From contig JABCZF010000021.1 in the NCBI GenBank assembly GCA_013289825.1, forward strand, positions 19,712 through 83,711: a stretch of DNA of 64,000 bases, in the 5' to 3' direction. Under the pieces are notes generated by a model. The model made no database searches. It was not told the DNA's origin and worked only from the letters and a program-made list of their open reading frames with translations. The position numbers and the translations under genes are program-made. The DNA is from Acidobacteriota bacterium (GTDB taxonomy: Bacteria; Acidobacteriota; Terriglobia; Acidiferrales; UBA7541). Shown here in pieces: positions 18,499 to 27,836 of this stretch. How positions within the stretch are numbered: position 1 is the stretch's first letter; every line of letters begins with the position of its first letter.

Positions 18499-19470
18499 TT
18501 ACTGGGCAGAGACGCAGCTCAACGGTCCGCCGGGAAAGAATTTTTGGTACGCGCTCCGTCCATGTGCGGGAATGATCCGGAGGTCCGGCAGCTTTTCGTG
18601 CAGCTCGCTGAGCCGGGCGACGATTTGATTGGCCAGCGCCTCGTCGTTGTCACTGTCCCGCAGAATGAGCGATTTGCCGACGCGCTCTTCAAATCCGCGT
18701 TCATCATCGACGGCGTCGCCCACGTAAAACAGGCGGCGGTTGGGCGACAGGTTCACGAAGATACCAACGCTCCCGGGCGTATGTCCGCGCAGCGGTACCA
18801 CGACCACCGATCCGTCCTTATAGAGGTCGGCGCTCTCGTCGAAAGTTTCGTAAGGCTGAGGCTCAAAACGCAAAGTTGGCGCGCCGGGTGCAGGGAACGC
18901 GGGCAGGTACGTTCCAATGACGTAACCTTTTGCTTGGACACTCGGATCGTTCGCGAATTGCAATTCTTCCTGCGAAAGAAGGACAGGCAATCGGGGCAAG
19001 TCCATCAGTCCGCCGGAATGATCGAGATGCGCGTGAGAAAGAATCACCCAGCGCAATTTTGCGGGGTCTTCTTTCACGCGGCGCAGCAATTCGGAGAGCG
19101 GAACATCGGGCTTCAACTGCCCGGCCAAGAATCTGAGTTTCGAACAGATTAGGAAAGGATAGCCGCGAATCTCATCGTCGAAGTGGCTCGAGTTGCCCGT
19201 GTCGATCAGCAAATCACCCGCGGGGTGCCGCACCAGAATGCTTCCGGCCGTCGAGCCAAAGGAAAAGTTACTGAACGTTTTCCCAGTCTCGATCCAGCAA
19301 GCGGAGAGTCCGGGCAAAGACGCGATGGAAGGCGCGACAAGCGCATGGGGCGCAGCGGGCCCGAGAGATGTTCGCCGGAAGTAGAAAACATAAAAAGCCG
19401 CGCTCAGCGCTGCAAGAGCGATTACCAAAAGTAGCAGCAGTCGCTTCAGCCATTTGTTTACGGCAGACAT
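18499..19470 (-). CDS. Membrane-anchored metallo-beta-lactamase-fold hydrolase
   Basis: A 323-residue protein with one N-terminal transmembrane helix (residues about 8-32) and a metallo-beta-lactamase domain. Metal ligands are visible in SHAHLDHS, in RGHTPGS and in VGDAVDD, with a last His in IPAHGRSA. The order HxHxDH-H-D-H fits the lactonase/glyoxalase-II group, and quorum-quenching-type lactonases share this look, but the substrate is unknown. The start at 19470 is preferred over an ATG at 19515 because the anchor then lies at the N-terminus; neither start has a strong ribosome site. The gene lies on the opposite strand between rpmA and obgE. Confidence 0.85.
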   Translation of the reverse strand: MSAVNKWLKRLLLLLVIALAALSAAFYVFYFRRTSLGPAAPHALVAPSIASLPGLSACWIETGKTFSNFSFGSTAGSILVRHPAGDLLIDTGNSSHFDDEIRGYPFLICSKLRFLAGQLKPDVPLSELLRRVKEDPAKLRWVILSHAHLDHSGGLMDLPRLPVLLSQEELQFANDPSVQAKGYVIGTYLPAFPAPGAPTLRFEPQPYETFDESADLYKDGSVVVVPLRGHTPGSVGIFVNLSPNRRLFYVGDAVDDERGFEERVGKSLILRDSDNDEALANQIVARLSELHEKLPDLRIIPAHGRSAYQKFFPGGPLSCVSAQ

Positions 19471-19593
19471 TGTTTTCTTGGCGAGGCCACCGATTATGCA
19501 GTCTCCACTGGTCATGCAGTATCGATCGTTCGCTTATGCTATCGTTTTCAATGGCAGCCGCCTAGCGGCCGCCTTTTTTGGAGCGTGATTCTC

Positions 19594-20724
19594 GTGTTTG
19601 TCGACGAAGCTAAAATCCTGGTGAAAGCCGGCGGCGGCGGCAACGGCTGTGTTGCGTTTCGCCGTGAAAAGTTCGTTCCCCGCGGGGGCCCGTCCGGAGG
19701 CGACGGCGGACACGGCGGCAGCATCTATCTCCAAGCGAATCCCAACGACAACACGCTTCTCCGCTACCGCTACAATCGCGAATTCAAGGCCGATCGCGGT
19801 CGCCACGGCGAAGGATCGAACTGCACCGGCCACTCCGGCTCGGACATGATCCTGCTGGTTCCCGTCGGCACGCTGGCTTACGATGAACAGACCGGCGAAA
19901 CCATTGCCGACCTGGCCGTTCCCGGACAGCGCGTGCTGATCGCCCAAGGTGGCCGCGGCGGCCGCGGCAATCAAAATTTTGCCAAGCCCTGGCACCAAGC
20001 TCCCCGCGAACACGAGGACGGCGCTCCCGGGGAAGAGCGGCATCTTCGTCTCGAACTGAAACTTCTCGCCGATGTCGGTCTCGTAGGCTTCCCAAACGCA
20101 GGCAAATCCACCCTGATTTCCGTAATTTCTGCCGCGCGTCCGAAAATCGCAAATTATCCGTTTACCACGCTCGCGCCAAATCTGGGCGTCGTCAATGCCG
20201 ACGGCGGCACCGGTGGCCACGGCACCGAACTCGGCCGCACGTTTGTCGTCGCCGATCTCCCGGGCCTTATCGAAGGCGCGCATCTAGGCGCGGGCCTCGG
20301 TATCCGTTTCCTCCGCCACGTCGAGCGCACCCGCCTCATCGTCCATCTAATCGACACGAGCGATTCCAACGTGGATGATCCGGTCCACTCCTTGCAAGTC
20401 ATCAACGGAGAGCTGGAAGCGTTTAGCCCTTCCCTGGTCGAAAAGCCCATGATCGTCGTGGCCACCAAACTGGATGCCACGACCGACCGCACGCGACTGG
20501 AAGCGCTTCAGGACTTTTCGAAAGAGCGTAATCTTGAATTCCACTCAATTTCCGCTGTTGCCGGTGACGGCGTGAAAGAACTGGTCCGTTCCATCGCGGA
20601 TGCGCTGGACAAGATTCCTCGCCCGGCACCGGAAACCACTTTGGACTTGCCAGCCACTTCAGGAGAAATTGACGAGAACGCGCCGGGACACGATTCCCTG
20701 CCTGCGCCGGTCAAGAATTCGTGA
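19594..20724 (+). CDS. obgE: GTPase ObgE/CgtA
   Basis: Essential-type GTPase that acts in late 50S assembly. 376 residues. The Gly-rich Obg fold spans residues 1-155. The G domain carries [19 protein letters not shown] and TKLD. No C-terminal OCT domain is present; the tail is short and acidic. GTG at 19594 gives the canonical MFVDEAKI opening and sits 10 bases after GGAG. The in-frame GTG at 19585 is only one base from that site and is therefore less likely. nadD begins 35 bp after the stop, so a common transcript is probable. Confidence 0.96.
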   Translation: MFVDEAKILVKAGGGGNGCVAFRREKFVPRGGPSGGDGGHGGSIYLQANPNDNTLLRYRYNREFKADRGRHGEGSNCTGHSGSDMILLVPVGTLAYDEQTGETIADLAVPGQRVLIAQGGRGGRGNQNFAKPWHQAPREHEDGAPGEERHLRLELKLLADVGLVGFPNAGKSTLISVISAARPKIANYPFTTLAPNLGVVNADGGTGGHGTELGRTFVVADLPGLIEGAHLGAGLGIRFLRHVERTRLIVHLIDTSDSNVDDPVHSLQVINGELEAFSPSLVEKPMIVVATKLDATTDRTRLEALQDFSKERNLEFHSISAVAGDGVKELVRSIADALDKIPRPAPETTLDLPATSGEIDENAPGHDSLPAPVKNS

Positions 20725-20758
20725 CAGAATTAACCGTCGTCACCTCTCGGGAGGCGCA

Positions 20759-21478
20759 TTGACCACCGCGCAGGCGCATCGCACCGCCGCAAAACATCAT
20801 CCGCGTCGTATCGCGCTGTTCGGCGGCTCCTTCGATCCCATTCACAACGGCCACCTCGCCGTGGCCCGTGCCGCCGACCGCCGCTTCAATTTCGACGAAA
20901 TCCATTTCATCCCCGCAAGCCGCCCGCCGCACAAACTCAAGCAGCACCTCGCTCCCTTCCCGCACCGTTTCGCCATGGCCTCGCTGGCGTGTTCCGAGCA
21001 TCCGCACTTCGTTCCTTCACTCGCCGAAGCCGGCGAAGACTTCAGCGGCACGCAGCTGCACTATTCCGTGGATACCGTCCGTTACTTCCGTCACGCCTAC
21101 AACGGCCACGGCGACCGCATTTTTTTCATCGTCGGCGCCGACGCTTTCCTCGATATTCCCGTTTGGAAGGAATACGAGACGCTCCTCGGCCTTTGCGATT
21201 TCATCGTCGCGAACCGTCCTGGAATTCGCGCGGAAGCCTTGCGGCTGGTGATCCCCCCGGATGTAATCGGCCGCCGCGACCTTAAAAGAAATGGAGAAGC
21301 ACTGCCGTCGCAGGTGGTCGCGCATCTTCAGAACACCAACGTCTACCTGCTCGAATCTGTTGCTATCGACGTCTCCGCGACCGACATCCGCCGCCGCGTC
21401 AACCGCGGCCAGTCCATTCATGGACTTGTCTCCGTGCGCGTCGAGGAATACATTCTCAAACAAGGCCTATACCGGTGA
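20759..21478 (+). CDS. nadD: Nicotinate-nucleotide adenylyltransferase
   Basis: Converts nicotinate mononucleotide and ATP to deamido-NAD. 239 residues with the nucleotidyltransferase motifs GGSFDPIHNGHL near the N-terminus and SATDIRRRV near the C-terminus. The TTG at 20759 is chosen because CGGGAGG stands directly upstream. The frame is open 53 codons further into obgE, but those codons lack family similarity. The stop codon overlaps the GTG of rsfS (GTGA), implying translational coupling. Confidence 0.95.
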   Translation: MTTAQAHRTAAKHHPRRIALFGGSFDPIHNGHLAVARAADRRFNFDEIHFIPASRPPHKLKQHLAPFPHRFAMASLACSEHPHFVPSLAEAGEDFSGTQLHYSVDTVRYFRHAYNGHGDRIFFIVGADAFLDIPVWKEYETLLGLCDFIVANRPGIRAEALRLVIPPDVIGRRDLKRNGEALPSQVVAHLQNTNVYLLESVAIDVSATDIRRRVNRGQSIHGLVSVRVEEYILKQGLYR

Positions 21479-21900
21479 AATTAGACTCTCTGCCCCAAGG
21501 CGTCCGCCTGGCGGTTGAAGCGGCGCAAAACAAGAAAGCTGCAGGAATAACCGTTCTCGATCTCAGTGGCGTCGGAGCTTTCACCGATTACTTCGTGATC
21601 TGCACCGGCTTCAGCACGCCACAAGTGCAAGCCATCTGCAGCGAGGTCGAAGAGCAGCTTGAAAAACATCTTCACCGTTCCCCAAAACACCGCGAAGGTC
21701 GCGGCTCCGCGGAATGGGCACTGATCGATTTCGGCGGCTTCATCCTGCACGTTTTCAGCGAGCAAGCACGCCGGTATTACGACCTGGAACGCCTCTGGCG
21801 CGCTTCGCCAAAGCTGGAGATTCCCGATGAACCTGGCGTGGCCGCGCGCAGCCATCCCTTCGGTGATCCCCAGGCCGCTGGCGAAGCCTATTCCAAATGA
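21475..21900 (+). CDS. rsfS: Ribosomal silencing factor RsfS
   Basis: A 141-residue protein of the RsfS/YbeB/Iojap family. It binds L14 and blocks subunit joining when nutrients are low. Conserved parts are the VLDLSGVGAFTDYFVICTG stretch and the WALIDFGGFILHVF core, followed by YDLERLW. The C-terminal 25 residues go beyond the family core. GTG start inside the nadD stop (GTGA) and ATGA overlap with the next gene. Confidence 0.96.
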   Translation: MKLDSLPQGVRLAVEAAQNKKAAGITVLDLSGVGAFTDYFVICTGFSTPQVQAICSEVEEQLEKHLHRSPKHREGRGSAEWALIDFGGFILHVFSEQARRYYDLERLWRASPKLEIPDEPGVAARSHPFGDPQAAGEAYSK

Positions 21901-22838
21901 GCACGGAGCGATTGCCGTGGGTCGCCGAAGACCCCGCTTCCGAGCATCTTCTCGAACTCGCGCAAAAGGTGGCCACCGCGGCGACGACGCTGCTCATCAG
22001 CGGTGAAAGCGGTACAGGCAAAGATCATCTGGCACGCCTGATTCATGAGCTTGGCCCCCGGCGCGACGCGCCTTTCTTGAAAATTGACTGCGCCAGCCTT
22101 CCGCCAAATTTGGTGGAAAGCGAGCTCTTCGGCCACGAACTCGGGGCATTCACCGGCGCCGTCGAGCGCAAGCTCGGCCGCCTGGAGCTGGGCGGAACTG
22201 GCACCATCGTTCTTGACGAAGTGGCCGCGCTGACGCCCGGCGCGCAAGCGAAACTGCTGCGCGTTTTGCAGGAGCGCACCTTCGAGCGGCTCGGTGGCAC
22301 GGAAACGCTACGCATCGAAGCGCGCATCATGGCATTAACCAACGTGGACTTGACCGCTGCCGTCGCCAGCGGCCACTTTCGCGAAGACCTATATTTCCGC
22401 TTGAACGTCCTCGGGCTGACCGTGCCGCCGTTGCGCGAGCGGCGTGCGGACATCCAGCCTCTTGCCGATCATTTATTGGCTGTGTTGCGCTCCATCCATG
22501 GCCGCGCTGGCTCGCAGCTCAGCGAACCCGCGCGCCGCATGCTGGCCACCTACGCGTGGCCCGGCAACGTCCGCGAACTCCGAAACTGTCTGGAGCGCGC
22601 CATCGTTTTTTCCCGCAGCGACACGCTCGAGCCCTCCGATTTTCCTGACAATATTCGCGCGGCGGCCTCCGGAGCGGCCGGCTCTATCGCCGGACTGCGT
22701 TCCCTCAATGAGGTCGAGCGCGAAGTGATCACTGCAACCCTCGAAGCCACTCACTACCGCATCAGCCGTGCCGCCGAAGCCCTGGGCATCAGCCGAAAAA
22801 CCCTCCTCGAAAAACGCAAGAAATACGGATTAAAGTGA
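21897..22838 (+). CDS. Sigma-54-dependent transcriptional activator without sensory domain
   Basis: A 313-residue NtrC-type activator made of only an AAA+ domain and a DNA-binding tail. Visible parts are Walker A GESGTGKD (Lys42), the sigma-54 contact loop GAFTGA (residues 83-88), Walker B IVLDEV, an arginine-finger region in FREDLYFRLNV and the WPGNVREL sensor-2 motif. A Fis-type helix-turn-helix ends the protein (ISRAAEALGISRKTLLEKRKKYG). Receiver, GAF or PAS domains are absent: the AAA+ domain begins within the first 15 residues. It overlaps rsfS by ATGA and rlmH by GTGA, so it is co-translated with growth-related genes. Target promoters are unknown. With no input domain, control by amount or by a partner protein is inferred. 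Confidence 0.93.
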   Translation: MSTERLPWVAEDPASEHLLELAQKVATAATTLLISGESGTGKDHLARLIHELGPRRDAPFLKIDCASLPPNLVESELFGHELGAFTGAVERKLGRLELGGTGTIVLDEVAALTPGAQAKLLRVLQERTFERLGGTETLRIEARIMALTNVDLTAAVASGHFREDLYFRLNVLGLTVPPLRERRADIQPLADHLLAVLRSIHGRAGSQLSEPARRMLATYAWPGNVRELRNCLERAIVFSRSDTLEPSDFPDNIRAAASGAAGSIAGLRSLNEVEREVITATLEATHYRISRAAEALGISRKTLLEKRKKYGLK

Positions 22839-23263
22839 AAATTTGCCTGCTCATGCTCGGCAAGACGCGGCGCGCAGAATTGCGCGCGCTGATAGATGAC
22901 TATGTGAAGCGCATCAGGCGCCATTCGCCCATCGAGGTCACCGAGGTTCGCGACGGCCAGGCGGCCATCAAGAAACTCGACGCAGATCGCGCTGCCACAG
23001 CGGTGCTGCTCGATGCCCTCGGGAAGAATCTTGATTCCAACGCCTTCGCGAAGTGGCTCGGCGAACACCGCGACCGCGGAACGCGCGAGATCATCTTCGT
23101 CTGTGGTGACGCCGACGGTTTCCCCGCTGCCGTCCGTGAACGTGTTCCGCAAAAAACTTCTCTCAGCTCCCTGACCTACTCCCATGAGCTGGCACGCGCC
23201 ATGCTTGCCGAGCAGCTCTACCGCGCGTTCGCCATCCTCTCCGGCAGCCCCTATCCGAAATAG
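22835..23263 (+). CDS. rlmH: 23S rRNA pseudouridine(1915) N3-methyltransferase RlmH
   Basis: SPOUT-class methyltransferase that modifies m3-pseudouridine 1915 in helix 69 of 23S rRNA. 142 residues, slightly shorter than the usual 155. Visible family segments are MKICLLMLGK at the start, LLDALGKNLDS, IIFVCGDADGF in place of the common GGADG loop, and the C-terminal YRAFAILSGSPYPK. GTG start overlapping the stop of the sigma-54 activator. Placement after nadD-rsfS is typical for this gene apart from the interposed regulator. Confidence 0.94.
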   Translation: MKICLLMLGKTRRAELRALIDDYVKRIRRHSPIEVTEVRDGQAAIKKLDADRAATAVLLDALGKNLDSNAFAKWLGEHRDRGTREIIFVCGDADGFPAAVRERVPQKTSLSSLTYSHELARAMLAEQLYRAFAILSGSPYPK

Positions 23264-23288
23264 CCACGCTGGTGTACAACTAGGCATT

Positions 23289-23732
23289 ATGTCGATCCGC
23301 ATCGTTGCCGATCAGGACCAGCCTTCCGCCGCGATTGAAATTTCGCTCGAACAGCCGCTGCCCGATTACGACTTGTTCCAGCTTGACCAGCCCACTCCTC
23401 GCGATGTCGACGCGCTGCTCGTCTCGCAAGGCTTTCGCGATCTAGTCGATGACGCTCGCGGCGTCTTAATGGATCTCCTTGCCCATCCTCCTTTCCAGGC
23501 CAACTCTCCGGAGCACGCGACCCTCGATTTCACGCATTCCGCTCCGCCCGCACTCGAACTCACGCAGCTTACCGGCGCCATCTGCCCCGGCGACGACGAG
23601 GTTTACCGCCCGGGCCTGTGGATCGTCCTCCGCGACACGCACGCCAAGCCAAAAACATCGCTGCCCGCCGCCACCCAGGAACGCATCACCGCCATCGCGG
23701 CGGAACTGGCGAAGCGTCTCCAGCTCGGCTAA
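23289..23732 (+). CDS. Hypothetical protein
   Basis: 147 residues, start ATG at 23289, 25 bp after rlmH. Acidic and soluble, with no signal peptide, membrane helix or recognisable motif. Composition and codon use resemble its neighbours, so it is probably a true gene at the end of the nadD-rsfS-rlmH operon. No function can be assigned. Confidence 0.6.
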   Translation: MSIRIVADQDQPSAAIEISLEQPLPDYDLFQLDQPTPRDVDALLVSQGFRDLVDDARGVLMDLLAHPPFQANSPEHATLDFTHSAPPALELTQLTGAICPGDDEVYRPGLWIVLRDTHAKPKTSLPAATQERITAIAAELAKRLQLG

Positions 23733-24144
23733 GTGCGCGGCGCGGAGAAAAGGCTTCTGGAACGCCTCGTCGGCGTAACGGTTATTGGCGTAGCGAGCTT
23801 CTTGCTTGGAATTCCACTTTTCGCGGGCAGCAGCCAGGGAATCATAGGGATGAGCGAAGCTCCCAGGGGAGGTGATTAGAAGTGGGAGCGGGGCTTGGAG
23901 GCGTGCTCCTTCCTTTCTTCGCCGGCGGGAACGGGGTGCAGTTTTGCTCATTTGCGGTGCGCTTGATGCGTGGGTGCGCGGCTATTTGTCCCCCCGCATG
24001 TGAAACAAGTCTTTGGTGAGCGAGGCTTCCCGCAGCCAAGAGCAGCCAAGATCCCTCGCTTGACTTTGTTCCGGCGGCTTCTCCACACTCTACTGTTTTC
24101 GTCGCGCCGCGTTTTGGTTCTGTGTGGTGCTGAGGCCGAGGGAC
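23733..24144. other. Intergenic region upstream of cobO
   Basis: About 410 bp without a credible gene. I looked for a cobalamin riboswitch because of the downstream gene but found no B12-box-like sequence. Nothing else stands out. Confidence 0.5.
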
Positions 24145-24681
24145 ATGCCGGAAGAAAAGGGAATGCTCATCGTTTACACCGGGCCGGGCAAGGGCAAGAC
24201 CACTTGCGCGCTGGGCACGGCGTTCCGCGCCGTGGGGCAGGGGCTGCGCGTACTGATGGTTCAGTTCATCAAGGGATCGTGGCACTACGGGGAACTCGAC
24301 GCTGCCAAAATGCTGGGCGACGATAAGTTTCAGATTCGGCCCATGGGGCGGGGATTCGTGAAAATCGGCGGCGCGGAAACCGATCCTGCGGACATCAAAC
24401 TGGCGAAGGAATGCTGGGAAGCCGGGCGCGAAGCGATCTACGGAGGGAAGTACGATCTAGTCGTGCTGGACGAAATCAACTACACCATCAGCTACAAAAT
24501 GCTGGACGCGGACGAAGTTGTAGAGGCGCTAAAAAATCGTCCCGAGCCGGTACACGTGATTTGCACCGGCCGCAACGCGCATCCGCAGCTGGTCGAGTTG
24601 GCCGACCTTGTTACCGAGATGCGCGAGGTGAAACACCCCTACACCAAGGGTATACTGGCTCAGCGGGGAATTGACTACTAG
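24145..24681 (+). CDS. cobO: Cob(I)yrinic acid a,c-diamide adenosyltransferase
   Basis: Transfers the adenosyl group from ATP to the cobalt of corrinoids in adenosylcobalamin formation and salvage. 178 residues with the P-loop TGPGKGKTT near the N-terminus, the MVQFIKG strand, VVLDEINYTI as Walker B and the late TGRNAHP motif, all typical of CobO/BtuR. GAGGGA lies four bases before the chosen ATG at 24145; an in-frame GTG seven codons earlier is possible. No other cobalamin genes are adjacent, so a salvage role is likely. Confidence 0.94.
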   Translation: MPEEKGMLIVYTGPGKGKTTCALGTAFRAVGQGLRVLMVQFIKGSWHYGELDAAKMLGDDKFQIRPMGRGFVKIGGAETDPADIKLAKECWEAGREAIYGGKYDLVVLDEINYTISYKMLDADEVVEALKNRPEPVHVICTGRNAHPQLVELADLVTEMREVKHPYTKGILAQRGIDY

Positions 24682-24766
24682 TAACGGCGCGGGGAACTGC
24701 CCCGCGGTTGTAGTTGTCGGCGGTGCATACTGACGATCGCGAACGGACGACCGTCAACCTTTTTCT

Positions 24767-25615
24767 ATGGCCTGGTTTAAGCGAGACAAAAAATCGATCG
24801 ACGCGGCCACCCCTCCGGAAGAGCGCCGCGTGCGCACGGAGGGGCTGTGGGTTAAGTGCGAGTCGTGCCGCACGATCGTTTTTCGCAAGGACCTGGAAGC
24901 CAATCTCTTTGTCTGCCCCAAGTGCCAATTCCATTTCAAGATGAACGCGAAGCAGCGCCTGGAAATGCTGCTCGACTCTCGCTGGACGGAACACGATGCG
25001 GGTATGACCTCCACAGATCCGCTCAAGTTTGTCGACACCAAGCCTTACGCCGTGCGCCTCAAGGAAGCCCGCAAGAAGCTGGGCATGAATGATGCCGTCA
25101 TCAGCGTGGAAGGCCGGCTCAATGGCCGCGGGATCGTCTGCTGCGCGATGGAATTTGGCTTTATCGGTGGCTCGATGGGCGCGGTCGTAGGAGAAAAGGT
25201 AACGCGCGCGATCGAATTGGCCATCGAGACGCGCCAGCCGCTCGTGGTGGTCTCCTGCTCCGGCGGTGCGCGCATGATGGAAGGCACGATCAGCCTCATG
25301 CAGCTCGCCAAAGTCTCGGCGGCGCTCGCCAAGCTCGACGAAGCCAAGCTGCCTTACATCTCGCTTCTCACCGACCCAACCACCGGCGGCGTCACTGCCA
25401 GTTTCGCCATGCTCGGCGACATTAATATCGCGGAGCCCGGCGCGCTGATCGGGTTTGCCGGCCCTCGCGTGATTGAGCAGACCATTCGCCAAAAACTTCC
25501 TGAAGGCTTTCAGCGCTCGGAATTTCTTTTGGAACACGGGTTTCTCGACGCCGTCGTCCACCGCAAAGACCTGAAGGCGTTCATCGCCAACTCCTTCGAT
25601 CTTCTTCTGAGCTGA
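24767..25615 (+). CDS. accD: Acetyl-CoA carboxylase carboxyltransferase subunit beta
   Basis: Forms the transcarboxylase of acetyl-CoA carboxylase together with AccA, making malonyl-CoA for fatty-acid synthesis. 282 residues. An N-terminal zinc ribbon is complete (Cys31, Cys34, Cys50, Cys53), and the crotonase-fold carboxyltransferase domain follows with SCSGGARMMEG and TTGGVTASFA. The stop is two bases before folC, a pairing seen in many bacteria. accA is not in the window. Confidence 0.97.
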   Translation: MAWFKRDKKSIDAATPPEERRVRTEGLWVKCESCRTIVFRKDLEANLFVCPKCQFHFKMNAKQRLEMLLDSRWTEHDAGMTSTDPLKFVDTKPYAVRLKEARKKLGMNDAVISVEGRLNGRGIVCCAMEFGFIGGSMGAVVGEKVTRAIELAIETRQPLVVVSCSGGARMMEGTISLMQLAKVSAALAKLDEAKLPYISLLTDPTTGGVTASFAMLGDINIAEPGALIGFAGPRVIEQTIRQKLPEGFQRSEFLLEHGFLDAVVHRKDLKAFIANSFDLLLS

Positions 25616-25617
25616 AA

Positions 25618-26961
25618 ATGAATTACCAGGCTGCGGTCCGCTATTTGCTTTCGCTCGGCAGGGAATTGGCGGCGCCGACGCAGGCCGCGGCGGCGAAATT
25701 CGACCTCGAAAACATCACGATTCTTGCCGAGCGGCTGGGCCGGCCGGACCGGGCTTATCCGTCGGCGCACATTGCGGGAACCAACGGCAAGGGTTCGACG
25801 GCGGCCTTTCTCGAGTCCATCCTGCGCCGCTCCGGCTTTCGGACCGGGCTGAACACCTCGCCCCATCTGGAAAAAATCAACGAACGTATTCGCGTGAACG
25901 GCGAAGAGATCGGCGACCAAGCGTTTGCCGAAGCGTTTACGCGCATTCAGGCTTTGAACGAGGAACTGCTCGCGGCCGGCAAACTTCGCGCTCATCCGAC
26001 GTACTTCGAGTGCGTGACCGCGATGGCCTTTGAATGCTTTGCGCGCGAACGGGTTGACTTTGGCGTCTTTGAAGTGGGGCTTGGCGGTCGGCTGGACGCC
26101 ACGAACATTTTGATTCCCTTCGTCAGCGTGATCACGCGCGTCGATTTCGATCACGAAAGTTTTCTTGGCCATTCCCTGGCAGAAATCGCCATGGAAAAAG
26201 CGGGCATTCTCAAGCCGGGAGTTCCGCTCATCCTGGCCGAGCAACGGCCCGAAGCTCTTGAAGTCATCCGCGCGCGCGCCACGGAACTTGGCTGCCCGGT
26301 CATCGAAGCCAGAGCGGCGTTCCGCATCGAAAAGGAATGGACGGAAAACCTCTGCAGTCGCGCCAGCGTCACCGAGAATGCATCCGGCTGGTCGTTCGAG
26401 CTTTCTCCGCAGCTTCCCGGAAAATTCCAAATACAAAATAGCCTCAATGCCGTGGCCGCCGCGCGTTATCTTCAAAACCGTGGCTACCGCATTTCTGACC
26501 ACGCGATTACGCAGGGAATCGCGGAAGCCGTTTGGCCCGGACGTCTCGAAAAACTCCAGTCCGACCCGGACGTGTACCTCGACGGTGCGCATAACCCTTC
26601 CGCTGCCAGAGAACTGGCCGCTTTCTTGGAACAAGACCTTGCTGGCCGCAAAATTTGGCTGGTCTTTGGAGCGCTGCGCGACAAAGCCGTCGACGAAATG
26701 GCAGGTGTTCTTTTTCCGCTTGCCGCCGAAGTAATCTTCACGCAGCCGCGTACCACGCGCGCCATTTCCGTCAACCGGCTTGCCGAAATCACGTCTCACA
26801 ACGCCGCGCACTTCACGGTCGTTCCTGAGCCGGAAGCGGCTCTCGAACAAGCCCTCCACCGGGCCGCTCCGCAGGATGCCATAGTTGTCGCCGGGTCGCT
26901 CTACCTCATCGGCCAACTGCGCCACTACTGGAAAAACCGCGCGCAGGTCGCCGCGCATTGA
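25618..26961 (+). CDS. folC: Bifunctional folylpolyglutamate synthase/dihydrofolate synthase
   Basis: Adds glutamate to dihydropteroate and to tetrahydrofolates. 447 residues, a usual length. Motifs: the ATP-binding AGTNGKGST, the SPHLEKINERIR substrate loop, LGGRLDATN, EKAGILK carrying the lysine normally carbamylated in Mur-ligase relatives, and DGAHNP in the C-terminal domain. It starts two bases after accD, so the pair is coupled. Confidence 0.96.
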   Translation: MNYQAAVRYLLSLGRELAAPTQAAAAKFDLENITILAERLGRPDRAYPSAHIAGTNGKGSTAAFLESILRRSGFRTGLNTSPHLEKINERIRVNGEEIGDQAFAEAFTRIQALNEELLAAGKLRAHPTYFECVTAMAFECFARERVDFGVFEVGLGGRLDATNILIPFVSVITRVDFDHESFLGHSLAEIAMEKAGILKPGVPLILAEQRPEALEVIRARATELGCPVIEARAAFRIEKEWTENLCSRASVTENASGWSFELSPQLPGKFQIQNSLNAVAAARYLQNRGYRISDHAITQGIAEAVWPGRLEKLQSDPDVYLDGAHNPSAARELAAFLEQDLAGRKIWLVFGALRDKAVDEMAGVLFPLAAEVIFTQPRTTRAISVNRLAEITSHNAAHFTVVPEPEAALEQALHRAAPQDAIVVAGSLYLIGQLRHYWKNRAQVAAH

Positions 26962-27275
26962 AAAACACCGTAGAATATGCCGCTCGGGTGATACGTGAGG
27001 TGCGGCCAGGCCATGGAGCTAGCCACATGGTTGGCCTGGCGGGCACGGCCATGAAGAATACGTCAAGCCCATGGAGTGGCGGCCGATTCCTCGGTTCGGT
27101 TCACTTTGATGGAACTCATGTTTATGGCCATGGGCACGCTTCCGTTGCTCGAGAGGCAAGACTCTTTACGAGAATTGTCGGGGAGGCCCCGTTTTCGCTC
27201 CCTTCGCCGTTTTCGTTGGGCTTTTGTTCTTGATCGGAGTATTTACGCATTGGAGAAAAGGAATTAACTTCTCGC
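26962..27275. other. Intergenic region with inverted repeat and a hydrophobic frame fragment
   Basis: No intact gene. A 9-bp perfect inverted repeat (GCCAGGCCA at 27005-27013, TGGCCTGGC at 27032-27040) follows folC but lacks a T-run. Near the end, one frame encodes a hydrophobic segment ([17 protein letters not shown]) followed by a basic tail that stops at 27289, inside purE. It has no usable start and has an in-frame stop upstream, so it may be a gene remnant or chance. Confidence 0.4.
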
Positions 27276-27836
27276 GTGAAAAGAAATAACAGAAAAAACC
27301 CACAAACTCTGGTGGGCGTTATCATGGGCTCGTCTTCTGATTGGGAGACGATGGAACACGCCGTCATGACGCTAGAAGAGCTCGGTGTGCCTCACGAGAC
27401 GCGCGTCGTTTCCGCTCACCGTACTCCGGACCTTCTTTTTGAATACGCGGCCGGCGCCGAGAGGCGGGGCATCGAAGTGATTATTGCAGGCGCGGGCGGC
27501 GCCGCCCATTTGCCGGGCATGACGGCTTCAAAGACCGTGCTGCCTGTTCTCGGCGTGCCCGTGGAATCGAAAGCATTGAAGGGTCTCGATTCTCTGCTTT
27601 CCATTCAGCAGATGCCGGGTGGCGTGCCCGTTGGCACGCTGGCGATTGGCAAGGCCGGGGCCATCAACGCCGCTCTTCTCTCCGCTGCCATCCTGGGAAA
27701 CAAATACCCGCACATCCGCGAAGCGTTGCGCAAATTTCGCGCCTCGCAAACGGAGCGCGTTCTATCCAATCCTGATCCTTCAGCCGCGGGTTTTCCTCAA
27801 AAAAAGGGGCCGCAGAAGAACAGGAAGCGCGCGTGA
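27276..27836 (+). CDS. purE: N5-carboxyaminoimidazole ribonucleotide mutase
   Basis: Class I PurE, which moves the carboxylate of N5-CAIR to C4 in purine synthesis. 186 residues with [35 protein letters not shown] and the C-terminal [13 protein letters not shown]. The pairing with purK supports the class I (N5-CAIR) reaction. GTG start at 27276; AAGGA lies about 13 bases upstream. The C-terminal 25 residues are Lys/Pro-rich and go beyond the family core. The stop overlaps the GTG of purK. Confidence 0.96.
   Translation: MKRNNRKNPQTLVGVIMGSSSDWETMEHAVMTLEELGVPHETRVVSAHRTPDLLFEYAAGAERRGIEVIIAGAGGAAHLPGMTASKTVLPVLGVPVESKALKGLDSLLSIQQMPGGVPVGTLAIGKAGAINAALLSAAILGNKYPHIREALRKFRASQTERVLSNPDPSAAGFPQKKGPQKNRKRA

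Noticed and set aside
23733..24144. Possible cobalamin riboswitch before cobO
   Set aside because: No B12-box-like conserved sequence or expected stem arrangement could be seen.
27088..27140. Short frame reading MEWRPIPRFG, reminiscent of a NUMOD4 homing-endonuclease motif
   Set aside because: The similarity covers about eight residues, is followed at once by a stop, and has no HNH domain nearby; probably chance.
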